Positions 15,377 through 23,241 of a stretch of 40,067 bases of DNA are shown here, piece by piece. The notes beneath the pieces were generated by a model. That model did no database searches, was not told the origin of the DNA, and saw only the letters and a list, made by a program, of their open reading frames with translations. The stretch lies in the IMG/VR virus record IMGVR_UViG_3300043331_000538, positions 1 to 40,067 of that record; one strand, written 5' to 3'. The position numbers and the translations under genes are program-made. The stretch comes from a virus. The first letter of the stretch is position 1. Every line of letters begins with the position of its first letter.

Positions 15377-16248
15377 TAGATTTTCCCTGCTTTCGTTAAA
15401 TTTTTAAAGAGATCAAAAGCGCCTTCAAGCTGTTTTAATTCTTCCGGCTGCGATCCCTTGCTTTTTCCTTTGTCTGCCCATTCACTAAAACAGATCGCCA
15501 GCCGCTGCTGTTGGTCTGGATAGCGTTCGTGCAGTCTGTGCATACATTCACTTATAAAGTCCTGCTGTGCGTCTTTTTGCGTGCCAGACTTGCGGCTTTC
15601 AGCAGCTAGATCTGTGAAAGTGCTGATCGTGCGGCGCAAAGCTTTTTCCAGATCTTCTGGATCGCCTTCTACAAGCTTTATAATTTCGTCAAGGTGCGCG
15701 CGTGCTGCCACAAGTTTTTCTATGTTGCGCTTACTTACTGCGCGCCCTTCCTTTAAAAGCATTGCCAGTCTGGCTGGCTGTAATTCATTAAGCATTGACA
15801 AGCTTTTCACGCTGTTTATTGTTGTGTCTGGATTTGCGCCAAAAGTCACGATAGACACTTCATAAAGTTTTATTTCTTTCAGCAGCCGCGTGCTGCCATC
15901 TTCTGAAAGATCGTCCTCTATTACGTCATATCCTATGCTCATTTCGTCCAGCACTTTGTCGTCCATTAGTTCCAGCATGTCGTTTCCTAGCGTTGTATTT
16001 GAGATCTTGCCGCGCACATAAAGTCCTTTGCTGTCTTCATACATTTCAAGCGGCAGCCCCACAGGATCGCTATGCTGATAAAGGATTTTTATTTTGCCAT
16101 TTGGCAGCCTTTCGTCCAGCGTCTTTTTATAGGCGCCTTTCACTACTTGATCGCCCACTAGATCGCGCTTATAGGTGCTTGCATATCCTTCAAATTCTCG
16201 CTTTGCTGTGTTCGCCTTGTATTCAAAAGGCATTGACTTTGTAAACAT
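15376..16248 (-). CDS. HK97-type prohead protease
   Basis: In 290 residues the N-terminal 160 fit the S78 prohead protease family: FEGYASTYKRDLVGDQVV, ILYQHSDPVGLPL with the catalytic His, DEMSIGYDV with the catalytic Ser (MSIG), and YEVSIVTFGANPDTTI. The C-terminal part (about 165-290) is helical and ends in a Lys-rich segment, perhaps a scaffold-binding tail. It cleaves the capsid delta domain during maturation. Confidence 0.92.
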   Translation of the reverse strand: MFTKSMPFEYKANTAKREFEGYASTYKRDLVGDQVVKGAYKKTLDERLPNGKIKILYQHSDPVGLPLEMYEDSKGLYVRGKISNTTLGNDMLELMDDKVLDEMSIGYDVIEDDLSEDGSTRLLKEIKLYEVSIVTFGANPDTTINSVKSLSMLNELQPARLAMLLKEGRAVSKRNIEKLVAARAHLDEIIKLVEGDPEDLEKALRRTISTFTDLAAESRKSGTQKDAQQDFISECMHRLHERYPDQQQRLAICFSEWADKGKSKGSQPEELKQLEGAFDLFKNLTKAGKI

Positions 16249-16550
16249 TAATTGTTAGCCCCTTTCTGCTGCGGATCATGCTTGTAATAAATGCGCTGCT
16301 GCTGCTGCGCCTGCTGCGCGCTCTCTTTGATCTGGCTGATCACGTCTGCGCGCATGCTGTTGATCTCGCTTTGCAGCTGCTCAAAGATAAGCTTGTTTTG
16401 ATTTTCTATGTTTTGCATTTCGTCCCTTAAATTTGTTTCCTGCTTTTCATTGGCTCGCGTTGCCAGATAAGAAAAAACGCCAGCTAAGATCGTGCTTTCT
16501 ACTACAAGGCTGATAAATACTTCCACGACTGATAATGTGATTTGATTCAT
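16248..16550 (-). CDS. Small membrane-anchored coiled-coil protein in head module
   Basis: The 100-residue protein has one transmembrane segment near residues 8-30 (VEVFISLVVESTILAGVFSYL), then a long Gln/Glu-rich helix (about 34-90) with heptad character and a basic tail. Its start overlaps the upstream small gene by 4 bases and its stop the protease start by one base. I do not recognise it. Membrane proteins between portal and protease are not part of the standard HK97 module. Confidence 0.72.
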   Translation of the reverse strand: MNQITLSVVEVFISLVVESTILAGVFSYLATRANEKQETNLRDEMQNIENQNKLIFEQLQSEINSMRADVISQIKESAQQAQQQQRIYYKHDPQQKGANN

Positions 16551-16744
16551 TTTTTATCCTTTCCACTAGCGCGCCAGATCTCGTCTTTCACTTCTTCAAA
16601 TTCTCCGTAAAATTCTTGTGACTGCTCTTTTAAAAGCTTTGTTGTATTGGCTTTTGACATAGCAGTGACAAAAATAACCATTACTAGGATCATTAATAAA
16701 TTAAAGTGTTCGATTTGATATAAAAGCCAGTCCCTAAAAGTCAC
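16547..16744 (-). CDS. 65-residue membrane protein in head module
   Basis: GTG start at 16744 with GAAGGAC about 9 bases before. One transmembrane segment spans about residues 13-30 (NLLMILVMVIFVTAM), followed by a charged helix and a basic end. It overlaps the 55-residue gene upstream by 11 bases and the next membrane gene by 4. N-out/C-in or the reverse cannot be decided by eye. Together with its neighbour it could form a two-protein membrane complex (inference). Confidence 0.68.
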   Translation of the reverse strand: MTFRDWLLYQIEHFNLLMILVMVIFVTAMSKANTTKLLKEQSQEFYGEFEEVKDEIWRASGKDKK

Positions 16745-16901
16745 GCGGCGTCAGTCCTTCGTTTCGATCCCTGTCTGCTTCTGTAAGTATAAAAATGCTA
16801 GGATCTTTTGTTTTCTCTGTTTCGTAGGTCGGTATAAAATTGGTGCGTTCGTCCACTGCTTCTGCAATTACGATCCCATCTTTCAATATTTTTAATGACA
16901 T
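16734..16901 (-). CDS. 55-residue hypothetical protein after portal gene
   Basis: ATG at 16901 lies 4 bases after the portal-MuF stop and opens MSLKILKDGIVIAEAVDER, then TPRDF at the end. AAAAGGCG stands 8 bases upstream. It is acidic with a beta-hairpin-like front (KILKDGIVIAEAV). Overlap with the next gene's GTG supports translation. No family recognised. Confidence 0.6.
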   Translation of the reverse strand: MSLKILKDGIVIAEAVDERTNFIPTYETEKTKDPSIFILTEADRDRNEGLTPRDF

Positions 16902-16905
16902 GTGA

Positions 16906-19134
16906 TCACGCCTTTTCTATAAGGGTTTTTGTCGTGCAGCGGCAGTTTATTGTTTCGGCTGGCTCGTCCGCTGCATAGTCGGCAGGATATTGCAGCGTGC
17001 GATCTGTTTTGGATCCGTCCGGCGTGTAAATATAAAAAGGATCCTGCAGCCCTACTGTCTGACCGTCCATGTGTGTGTGACTGTCGCGCACTCGCTCGTC
17101 CCTGCTGCTGATCCATTGCCGCTTTAAAATAATTCTTTTGGCTGTTGGATCTATTTTCTGCTGCGCCACTTGCTGCGCTTTGCTGTTGGCTGCATTGCTC
17201 GCGCCTGCTACTTCTGTGCGCGCGATCATATAGGATCTATAGCGTGAAAAGTCTTTAAATTTTTGTTTGATCGCTTTTGCCACTCTGTCGATATGCACTG
17301 AAAGTCCTTCCTGCTGATAAAGCTTTTCCAGATCCAGAATTTCAGCTGCTATGCTTTGCTTTGTAAATTCCAGCACGCCAGTGACTTTGCTTGCTGCTGT
17401 TTCGGTGATCCATTTCAGCACGCCTTGATCCACAATGTCTTTTATGCGTCCTTTTATTTCGTCTGGCTCATAGCCTTTTTTGTAGCCTGCGCGATCCAGA
17501 ATGTCTTCCAGTTCGGCTGCGCCCACGTCTTCAAAAATATTACGGTAGGTCTTTTCAAAAAGCTTGATCCAGTCGGCTGTAAAGCCTTCGATCGTTTTTG
17601 CAGGATCCCTTCCGGCTGCATATGCGTTTGCCACTGTTTCGCCCATTTGATCAAAGATCTGCGCTGCTTTTCTTGTCATAGCCATGTCATATGGCAGCCG
17701 CTTTTGTTCAATGGCTTTCCAGTGAAAAGCACGCCGCTGCAGTTCGGCGTCAATTTGCGCCTGTGTGACGTTTTTATGGCTGCCTGCATGTCCAGCACTC
17801 TTTTTCGGTTCCGGCTCGTTTTTGGGCTTGTTTGGATCGTCTAGCGGCGCGTTTGGATCTGTTGGCTGGTTCGGATCTGCATTATTTGGATCTGCTGGCG
17901 GATCTGCTGGCTGTGCTGCTGGCGGATTGGCTGCAATTTCAAGCGGCAGCAAATTGCTAGGTAAAAAGCCTGTGTCGCCGCCTTCGATTTCGTCAAAGCC
18001 CAGATCCAGCTGCTTGTTTATCTCGTTAAAAGGCACGCCCATATTAAAAAGGCTTTGTGCGTTCTGGATCTTTTCCTGCAGATTGGCTTGAATAGCTTCG
18101 ACTGTGCTTGTGTCAAAGTCCAGCCTTATGTCCAGCCCATATTCACGCGCCAGCGCTGCGTTTAAGCTGTTTCTAATGTCCACTAGATAAGGAATGATTG
18201 TATCTAGCCAGAAAATTTTCCGCCCTGTTTCGATATTCGCCAGCGTTGCGTTTTCATAATGTCCGATCATAACTGGCGGCACTCCAAAAATGCTGCAGAT
18301 TTCTTCGCGGTTTAGCTTCCGGCTTTCTATGAAGTCCATTTCAGCTGGTGACATGCTCATAGGCTGCCATTGTGCGCCTGCGCCTAGTACCCAAAAATTA
18401 CGCGCATTTTCGGATCCTGTGTGCTGCGCTTTGATCTGCTCGCGCGCTTCATTCCATTGATCCATGTTTAAATGTTGATCAAGAATAAAGGCGCCATCAC
18501 TGATCGCACGCTGCTGCATGCTATAGCGATTCCAGCTGATCGCTTCGCTGTCTGTGTCGATTACTTCTGCAGCTGCTCTGATCGGCGCGATTCCCCAGAA
18601 AAGATCCAGCGGATTTAAAAACTGCTGATGTAAAATGTCTTGTGTTTTGATCTCGCGCTTTACGCCTTCCGCGTCATACAAATAGTGACTGATAAATTTT
18701 TTCTGATCCGGCACTGGCTTGATATTTTGCTGCGGTAAATACCAAAGTTCTACTACAGCGCCCCCAGTGCCGCGCACTTTCGTAAAAATGCTATTTCCGC
18801 CCAGATAAAGCGCGTGCGTCATACGCTCGATAAAATCTTTCTGGCTCATATAAGGATTAGGCTGCTCGATCAGCAGTGTTAAAGGGTGATCCGGCAATTC
18901 ATTCCAGACGCCGCCGCGTCCGCGCTTGTATGTCTTCCACTGCACAGAAGCTGCAGACTTTGCGATCAGATTTACACAGCTGTAAACTGTCGCGGATCTG
19001 TTATAGCCCTGCCGGATCGCGTTTTCATAGTCCCATGTAGTCGATACTGGTCTGCCCATTCTCGCTGCAGGCATAAGCTGCGTTGTAATATAGCTTTTTT
19101 TCAGCATGTTTCTAGCTGCTTTCAATAAATTCAC
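16906..19134 (-). CDS. Portal protein fused to MuF minor head protein
   Basis: About 742 residues from GTG 19134, four bases after the terminase stop; an in-frame start further upstream would lie inside the terminase gene. The first 400 residues are an HK97-type portal (YNRSATVYSCVNLIAKSAA, HPLTLLIEQPNPYMS, NREEICSIFGVPPVMIG). A Pro/Asp/Asn-rich linker follows (about 415-460). The C-terminal 280 residues are MuF-like, ending with RQWISSRDERVRDSHTHMDG and ETINCRCTTKTLI. The portal ring is the packaging channel; MuF-type domains enter the head and may be injected. In many phages these are two genes, so the single frame is notable. Confidence 0.9.
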   Translation of the reverse strand: MNLLKAARNMLKKSYITTQLMPAARMGRPVSTTWDYENAIRQGYNRSATVYSCVNLIAKSAASVQWKTYKRGRGGVWNELPDHPLTLLIEQPNPYMSQKDFIERMTHALYLGGNSIFTKVRGTGGAVVELWYLPQQNIKPVPDQKKFISHYLYDAEGVKREIKTQDILHQQFLNPLDLFWGIAPIRAAAEVIDTDSEAISWNRYSMQQRAISDGAFILDQHLNMDQWNEAREQIKAQHTGSENARNFWVLGAGAQWQPMSMSPAEMDFIESRKLNREEICSIFGVPPVMIGHYENATLANIETGRKIFWLDTIIPYLVDIRNSLNAALAREYGLDIRLDFDTSTVEAIQANLQEKIQNAQSLFNMGVPFNEINKQLDLGFDEIEGGDTGFLPSNLLPLEIAANPPAAQPADPPADPNNADPNQPTDPNAPLDDPNKPKNEPEPKKSAGHAGSHKNVTQAQIDAELQRRAFHWKAIEQKRLPYDMAMTRKAAQIFDQMGETVANAYAAGRDPAKTIEGFTADWIKLFEKTYRNIFEDVGAAELEDILDRAGYKKGYEPDEIKGRIKDIVDQGVLKWITETAASKVTGVLEFTKQSIAAEILDLEKLYQQEGLSVHIDRVAKAIKQKFKDFSRYRSYMIARTEVAGASNAANSKAQQVAQQKIDPTAKRIILKRQWISSRDERVRDSHTHMDGQTVGLQDPFYIYTPDGSKTDRTLQYPADYAADEPAETINCRCTTKTLIEKA

Positions 19135-19136
19135 AT

Positions 19137-20498
19137 TTATGCACGTCCTATCCATATGGTGTGCGGCTGCTGCCAGCGCTGCAGCCCTTGACTGCATGCG
19201 TCCACAAAGTCGTCATTTTTGCCGAAAGGAAAAGCCAGTATTTCTTCCACACATTCGCCGATCCAGTGCGCCACTGTCGGATCCGGAAAAAATACGCTTC
19301 CGCTTTCAAATTCCGGCGACACTGCAGCCAGCCGCGCTTCTTTGCTTTCCTTTGGCGTGATCGGTATAATGCCGCTGATCTCCTGCTTTAAAAAGTCAAT
19401 GATCGCGGATCCGTTCGCCTTGTCTTCGATTAGTTTTGCGGTTGCTCGCGGATATTTTGCCACTAAGGATCGCAAAGCAGACACTGTGCTAGGAAAATTC
19501 ATGCGATCGCGGATCTGATCTACTAGATATTTTTCGCCGCCTTTTCTGCCCCAGACTTGCAGCACGCAAAAGTCACTGTCTTTCGTTTCCTTGAAAGCTG
19601 CGTCTACACTGATCAGCATTTCATCAAAAGAAGGCGGCAGCTGTCTGTAGTATTTGATCCAGTGCCTTTTTATGATCGTGCCTTCTGCGCTTGAAGGTCG
19701 CTGCTGATAAATACTGTTATAGGCTTGTGATCCTAGCGCGATTTTTGTTTCAGCCAGCCAGTCTTTGTCATAGCCGCCAGCAGCCCACAGCGGCGCGCCG
19801 ATCTCGCGTCCTAGCGGATCGTCTTCTTCTGCTTCTGCTGGCAGTGAAAGCACAGTCCAGATCCCTTTTTCTTTTTCTAGGATCCTGCCTGCCAGATCGT
19901 CTTCGTGCCATCTAGTCATTATCAGCACTATGGCAGCGCCTTTATGTAAACGCGTGCGCAAGCTGCTTTGATATTCGTCATAGATCTTGTCACGCATTGT
20001 CTGGCTGTTTGCTTCTTCGCGGTTTTTTATCACGTCATCAAGCAGCAAAAGATCGGCGCCCTGTCCTGTGATTCCGCCGCCGATCCCTACTGAAAGCATG
20101 CCGCTGCCATTTGTCAAAGCCCAGTCTGTGACACTGGCTTGATCTGCTGCCAGCTTCACGTTAAAAAGTTCCTGTCCGTACTCTTCGACTTTCTGCCGAT
20201 TTTTGCGCCCAAAGCGGCGCGCCAGACTGTCCCCATAAGCCACAGCTATGACGCGCTTATTTGGATTTCTTCCCAGAAAATAAGACGGAAAAGCTTCTGT
20301 CACTGTCATGGATTTTCCATGTCGTGCAGGCATAAAAATCATTAGGCGCTTTAATTCGCCATTTACGATCTTTTGCAAATGATCACAGATTAAAAGATGG
20401 TGCGCGGCAGGCGAATATAGTCCCCTGTTGACGTATTCCAGATAAAAGCTGTAATCGTCACGCGCAAGCTGTCTTAATTGCTCTAGCGTGCCTGTCAT
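19137..20498 (-). CDS. Terminase large subunit
   Basis: The 453-residue packaging motor has an ATPase part with Walker A PARHGKS (57-63), Walker B LLLLDD (150-155) and coupling motif VLIMTRWHEDD, then a nuclease part with D299 (ISVDAAF), E358-D359 (LIEDKANG) and D433 (NDDFVDA). It pumps DNA into the prohead and cuts it. It starts one base after the small subunit stops, so the two are probably translationally coupled. Confidence 0.96.
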   Translation of the reverse strand: MTGTLEQLRQLARDDYSFYLEYVNRGLYSPAAHHLLICDHLQKIVNGELKRLMIFMPARHGKSMTVTEAFPSYFLGRNPNKRVIAVAYGDSLARRFGRKNRQKVEEYGQELFNVKLAADQASVTDWALTNGSGMLSVGIGGGITGQGADLLLLDDVIKNREEANSQTMRDKIYDEYQSSLRTRLHKGAAIVLIMTRWHEDDLAGRILEKEKGIWTVLSLPAEAEEDDPLGREIGAPLWAAGGYDKDWLAETKIALGSQAYNSIYQQRPSSAEGTIIKRHWIKYYRQLPPSFDEMLISVDAAFKETKDSDFCVLQVWGRKGGEKYLVDQIRDRMNFPSTVSALRSLVAKYPRATAKLIEDKANGSAIIDFLKQEISGIIPITPKESKEARLAAVSPEFESGSVFFPDPTVAHWIGECVEEILAFPFGKNDDFVDACSQGLQRWQQPHTIWIGRA

Positions 20499-20972
20499 TT
20501 ATCTGCCGCCTGCCCTTTCCAGTTCCATCTGCTTTCGGAAAAGCTGCCGCAAAAGTTCGCGCGCTTCTGGATCCGCTGTGAGTTTTTGCTCGAATATAAT
20601 TTCTTCTTTTTCCGTCTGTGTAATGTCTGCAGTGATCTTGTCTTTGCGCCCCCAGCGATCAGGAAAGCGCCTTTCCAGCCGCCATGCTGCAGCCTGCCAG
20701 CTTTCGCGGCTTTGCTGCTCTATTCTTTTAAGATCCGCGATCTCGCTTTCAGCCAGCGCTTTTTCTACTGCGTTGGAAAAGTCCGCATAAATGCCGGATT
20801 TTTCAGCAGATCCACGCTTTAGCCAGTCGTACAAAGTGCTTTTATTTATTCCAGCGGCAGCTGCTGCAGTTTCTACATAATTGCCGCTTTTAATGTACTT
20901 CACGATAAGATCATGGATCGGCTGTGTTAGTTTTGTAGGTCGTCCCATTTTTTCTGCTTTTTTGGTTGCCAT
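20499..20972 (-). CDS. Terminase small subunit
   Basis: The 157-residue protein has a Lys-rich start, then GRPTKLTQPIHDLIVKYIKS and a helix-turn-helix at about 33-52 (YVETAAAAAGINKSTLYDWL), followed by a helical part with SWQAAAWRLERRFPDRWGRKD, a motif common in small terminases. It recognises the packaging site, which probably lies in or near 20973-21190. Confidence 0.9.
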   Translation of the reverse strand: MATKKAEKMGRPTKLTQPIHDLIVKYIKSGNYVETAAAAAGINKSTLYDWLKRGSAEKSGIYADFSNAVEKALAESEIADLKRIEQQSRESWQAAAWRLERRFPDRWGRKDKITADITQTEKEEIIFEQKLTADPEARELLRQLFRKQMELERAGGR

Positions 20973-21054
20973 TTTTTCACGCCCTTTGATCCACTTATTA
21001 AGGCAAAATGCCTTGATTTCTAGTATTGCCGCACTATGAAGCTTTTAAAAAAAC
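20973..21054. other. Non-coding stretch before small terminase with short palindrome
   Basis: Bases 21000-21014 form AAGGCA-AAA-TGCCTT, a perfect 6-bp hairpin about 28 bases before the small terminase start. The stretch to 21190 also has three TACAA repeats. It is a reasonable candidate for cos or pac and for a late control site, but neither is shown by sequence alone. Confidence 0.35.
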
Positions 21055-21085
21055 ACAAAAAAGCAGCAGATCAGATCCGCTGCTT
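21055..21085 (-). terminator. Intrinsic terminator ending the early minus-strand operon
   Basis: AAGCAGC stem pairing with GCTGCTT, then TTTTTTG on the minus strand. It separates the short early genes from the packaging genes. Confidence 0.8.
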
Positions 21086-21099
21086 AAATGCAAAAGCTG

Positions 21100-21160
21100 G
21101 TGATATTCATTACAAAGATGAAAAAAATTTTACAAGTCGGTACAAGGATTTTTTTGTGTG
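21100..21160. repeat. Three short TACAA repeats upstream of the terminase operon
   Basis: TTACAAAGATG, TTACAAGTCGG and GTACAAGGATT occur within about 45 bases. They may bind an activator or terminase, or be chance in an AT-rich gap. Confidence 0.3.
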
Positions 21161-21191
21161 AGTAATTGTGTTTCTGTAATGGATTGTTATA

Positions 21192-21389
21192 CTAGATCAT
21201 TTTGTAAGAAATGCTTTCGATCCTGCGGCAAAGCGCATAATATCGCAAGACTGCGCGATCTATTTTTTTGATCGCTTCTTCGTCTTCTTCCACTGTTGTG
21301 ATCTCTAAAAATTCGATCCAGCGTGCTGTTTTTTCGACTTCTGCTTCAAGCTTTCTTAAAAGCTTGTACTTTGTCAGATCGTAAAGCAT
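21192..21389 (-). CDS. 65-residue hypothetical protein, last gene of early operon
   Basis: Charged helical protein (MLYDLTKYKLLRKLEAEVEK) with a Y/R-rich end RRIESISYKMI. Its ATG overlaps the stop of the preceding 54-residue gene (TAATG). A terminator follows about 105 bases downstream. The length and position before the terminase recall late-gene regulators in other phages, but no homology can be claimed. Confidence 0.68.
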   Translation of the reverse strand: MLYDLTKYKLLRKLEAEVEKTARWIEFLEITTVEEDEEAIKKIDRAVLRYYALCRRIESISYKMI

Positions 21390-21553
21390 TAGCTTTGTCC
21401 TGCATTGTCTGCCGGATTGTTTGCTGCATTTGCTTGCCGCGCTGCTTCTGCTGCGCGTGCTGCTTGTTCTTCTGCAAATTCTGCGTCCTGCTGTGCTTGC
21501 CGCTGCGCTTGCTGGATCTTTTGCGGATCCTGCGGCTGGTTTTGTTCTGCCAT
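21389..21553 (-). CDS. 54-residue Ala/Gln-rich hypothetical protein
   Basis: ATG at 21553 with AAAGGGGG about 9 bases upstream opens MAEQNQPQDPQKIQQAQRQA and ends AANNPADNAGQS. It is a mostly helical, low-complexity acidic protein. The Shine-Dalgarno and TAATG overlap with the next gene favour this frame over a longer Arg/Lys-rich frame covering the same bases. Confidence 0.65.
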   Translation of the reverse strand: MAEQNQPQDPQKIQQAQRQAQQDAEFAEEQAARAAEAARQANAANNPADNAGQS

Positions 21554-21590
21554 GTCATAAGCCCCCTTTCAGTATCTAAAATTGACATAT

Positions 21591-21779
21591 TTACAGTTTT
21601 TTAATTACTTCCTCAAATAATGCAAAGCCTTCTAGTCCATCTTTTCCCAGATAAGTGATCACTTCTTCTTCAAGGTGGACGGATTCCGCTGTAATAGTGA
21701 TCGTTCCGCCTGCCAGTCCATCTATAATCATAAGTCGATCGCCCTGTTTGTATGGTGCAGCGTGTGTGTGTGTTTTCAT
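21591..21779 (-). CDS. 62-residue hypothetical beta-rich protein
   Basis: Starting at ATG 21779, 5 bases after the previous stop, the product reads MKTHTHAAPYKQGDRLMIID and then alternating strands GGTITITAESVHLEEEVITYL, ending EEVIKKL. It resembles small SH3- or KOW-like barrels in strand pattern only. The upstream in-frame ATG at 21848 would overlap the previous gene and has no better ribosome-binding site. Confidence 0.62.
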   Translation of the reverse strand: MKTHTHAAPYKQGDRLMIIDGLAGGTITITAESVHLEEEVITYLGKDGLEGFALFEEVIKKL

Positions 21780-21784
21780 GGTTT

Positions 21785-21955
21785 CTATTCGCCTGCCTTT
21801 TGTCCAATAGTGATCAGATCCTTTTGTGATAGAATTTTTTCCGCGCAATAGATCAATTTTTGCGCCTGTGCGGCGCGCGGATCTTTTTCTTTGTTCAGAT
21901 CAGATACAATGCTTTGCAGCTTTTTAGATATAACAATTTGTTGTTTTGGTGTCAT
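21785..21955 (-). CDS. 56-residue hypothetical helical protein
   Basis: ATG at 21955 overlaps the stop of the 30-codon gene as ATGA, with AAGGAAG about 9 bases upstream. The product (MTPKQQIVISKKLQSIVSDL) is helical and charged. A longer in-frame version from 22132 would cross a terminator hairpin and the better-supported short gene, so I prefer the short form. Confidence 0.58.
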   Translation of the reverse strand: MTPKQQIVISKKLQSIVSDLNKEKDPRAAQAQKLIYCAEKILSQKDLITIGQKAGE

Positions 21956-22044
21956 ACAAAGATCTTCCTTACTTTCAGCGGCTTTTGCGTTTTCTGCTTT
22001 GGCAGCTGCTTTGCTGTTGGTTTCTGTTGCTTCGGATAAGCCAT
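21952..22044 (-). CDS. 30-residue Lys/Gln-rich peptide gene
   Basis: A perfect AGGAGG lies 8 bases before ATG 22044. The peptide begins MAYPKQQKPTAKQLPKQKTQ and ends VRKIFV, with about one third Lys/Arg. ATGA overlap with the next gene suggests coupling. It may be a real small basic protein or a translated leader for the downstream gene. Confidence 0.5.
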   Translation of the reverse strand: MAYPKQQKPTAKQLPKQKTQKPLKVRKIFV

Positions 22045-22061
22045 GTCTATTCCTCCTAGAT

Positions 22062-22097
22062 AAAAAAGCACAGAAGCTATGGCGCCCCTGTGCTTTT
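22062..22097 (-). terminator. Intrinsic terminator or attenuator between short early genes
   Basis: AAAAGCACAG stem pairing with CTGTGCTTTT, then TTA, on the minus strand. The stem is symmetric enough to act on both strands. Confidence 0.65.
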
Positions 22098-22106
22098 AAT
22101 ATGCGT

Positions 22107-22202
22107 TTATGTAATGCCCTTAATAATGCCATATACTAGATAAAATAAAAGCAGCATGCAGCCGATCCCCAGTGCAGCCAACGTCCAGCTAATTAATTTC
22201 AT
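22107..22202 (-). CDS. 31-residue single-pass membrane peptide
   Basis: ATG at 22202 lies inside the end of the 70-residue gene (overlap of 14 bases). The peptide (MKLISWTLAALGIGCMLLLF) is almost entirely one transmembrane helix with a basic residue at each end. The ribosome-binding site is weak, so coupling to the upstream gene would be needed. Role unknown. Confidence 0.45.
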   Translation of the reverse strand: MKLISWTLAALGIGCMLLLFYLVYGIIKGIT

Positions 22203-22401
22203 TCCAGTTATGATGGCGCCGCTTTTCTTCGTGCAGCAGCTTTTCTTCTGCTTGTATTTCAATCATTTTTACTGCGATCGTTTCAAGGTTTCGGCTGAAA
22301 GCTTCTTCAAACCGTCTGACGTCCCTTTCTAGCATGTTTAAATCACTTTTTAGAGTAAATATAGCCACTTGCTTAAAAAATTCATTTTTAAAGCCTTCCA
22401 C
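22189..22401 (-). CDS. 70-residue coiled-coil hypothetical protein
   Basis: GTG start at 22401 with AGGGGG upstream. The protein is a continuous charged helix (ERDVRRFEEAFSRNLETI, then AEEKLLHEEKRRHHN). It follows the RecU-like gene after about 20 bases. No family recognised. Confidence 0.65.
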   Translation of the reverse strand: MEGFKNEFFKQVAIFTLKSDLNMLERDVRRFEEAFSRNLETIAVKMIEIQAEEKLLHEEKRRHHNWNEIN

Positions 22402-22419
22402 GCGGTTTCCCCCTGCCTA

Positions 22420-22932
22420 TTAAATTTCTCTTAAATAGTCTAGTATGCCGCGATCTGAAAAATGAATAGGATCCGTAAATTCTTTAAAAAATTCAAGCGG
22501 TATGCTTTTTCTAGTTTGATTATCTGTAAAAGATCGCAGCCGCTTGTATGACATAGCAAAGTAAAGTCCTAGTGTTTTAAATTCAACTAGGATCCACGCT
22601 GCGCCGCCTAGTGCGTCCACAGCCTGCAAATAAGCCAGCTGGTGATCCTTTAAATTTTTAAGCGGAAAGCTTGTTTTGTTTTCGGTGCTTTTTGCTTCAA
22701 AAGCGATCGGCAGCTTTCCCCACTGCCCTAAAAAATCCACAGTCCCTTTTTTTGCCGGAAAAGCATTGTCAATAATGCTGCGCTTTCTGATTGGATCATA
22801 TCTGCGCAAAAGCGTGATCGCTGTTGGCACTTTTATGATCGCAGCTATGCCATGATCAAAATAAAAATCGTTGGCAGCTTCGATCAGTTCTTCAAAGCTT
22901 CTGCCTAGATTTGCTTTGTTTAGCTGCTTCAT
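22420..22932 (-). CDS. recU: RecU-like Holliday junction resolvase
   Basis: The 170-residue product (ATG 22932, TAGGGGGC 7 bases upstream) has NLGRSFEELIEAANDFY, AAIIKVPTAI, KGTVDFLG with the catalytic Asp, and IAFEAKSTENKTSFPL with the E-x-K nuclease pair, followed by KDHQLAYLQAV. This is the RecU motif series. It resolves recombination intermediates and suits replication that passes through concatemers. The gene sits in the replication operon after the helicase loader. RecU is mainly a Bacillota family, which supports the host inference. Confidence 0.88.
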   Translation of the reverse strand: MKQLNKANLGRSFEELIEAANDFYFDHGIAAIIKVPTAITLLRRYDPIRKRSIIDNAFPAKKGTVDFLGQWGKLPIAFEAKSTENKTSFPLKNLKDHQLAYLQAVDALGGAAWILVEFKTLGLYFAMSYKRLRSFTDNQTRKSIPLEFFKEFTDPIHFSDRGILDYLREI

Positions 22933-22998
22933 ATGCTTGCCCCCTAAGATGTCCAATGATATACACTGCCGCTGTGTACATAAAAGCCGAAAGAAAAG

Positions 22999-23241
22999 TC
23001 ATTTGTAAAAAATCCTTTTCATGTCCGGCTTGATCTTGCCTTTGTAAACTCTGTCCAGATAAAGCATAAAGACTTCAATTTCATTGCGCTGCATAGTTTC
23101 GCTGATCTCGCCCAGATTCATGCCATCTGTCCAGAAGTCGTCAAAGCGCTTCACAGCCCAGATCGTCCAGTCAAAGTCAAACTGCTCACATGCTATATAT
23201 AATTCATGTCTAAGCAGCGCATATGAAGGTCTTGTGTCCAT
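22999..23241 (-). CDS. 80-residue hypothetical replication-module protein
   Basis: Start ATG 23241 overlaps the helicase loader stop (TAATG). The product (MDTRPSYALLRHELYIACEQ) is helical, rich in W, F and D (FDFDWTIWAVKRFDDFW), and ends in a basic tail. Coupling to the loader suggests a replication role, but the family is not recognised. Confidence 0.7.
   Translation of the reverse strand: MDTRPSYALLRHELYIACEQFDFDWTIWAVKRFDDFWTDGMNLGEISETMQRNEIEVFMLYLDRVYKGKIKPDMKRIFYK

Noticed and set aside
21346-21588. 80-residue Arg/Lys-rich minus-strand frame
   Set aside because: It is the shifted reading of the Ala/Gln-rich gene at 21389-21553, which has the ribosome-binding site and the TAATG overlap.
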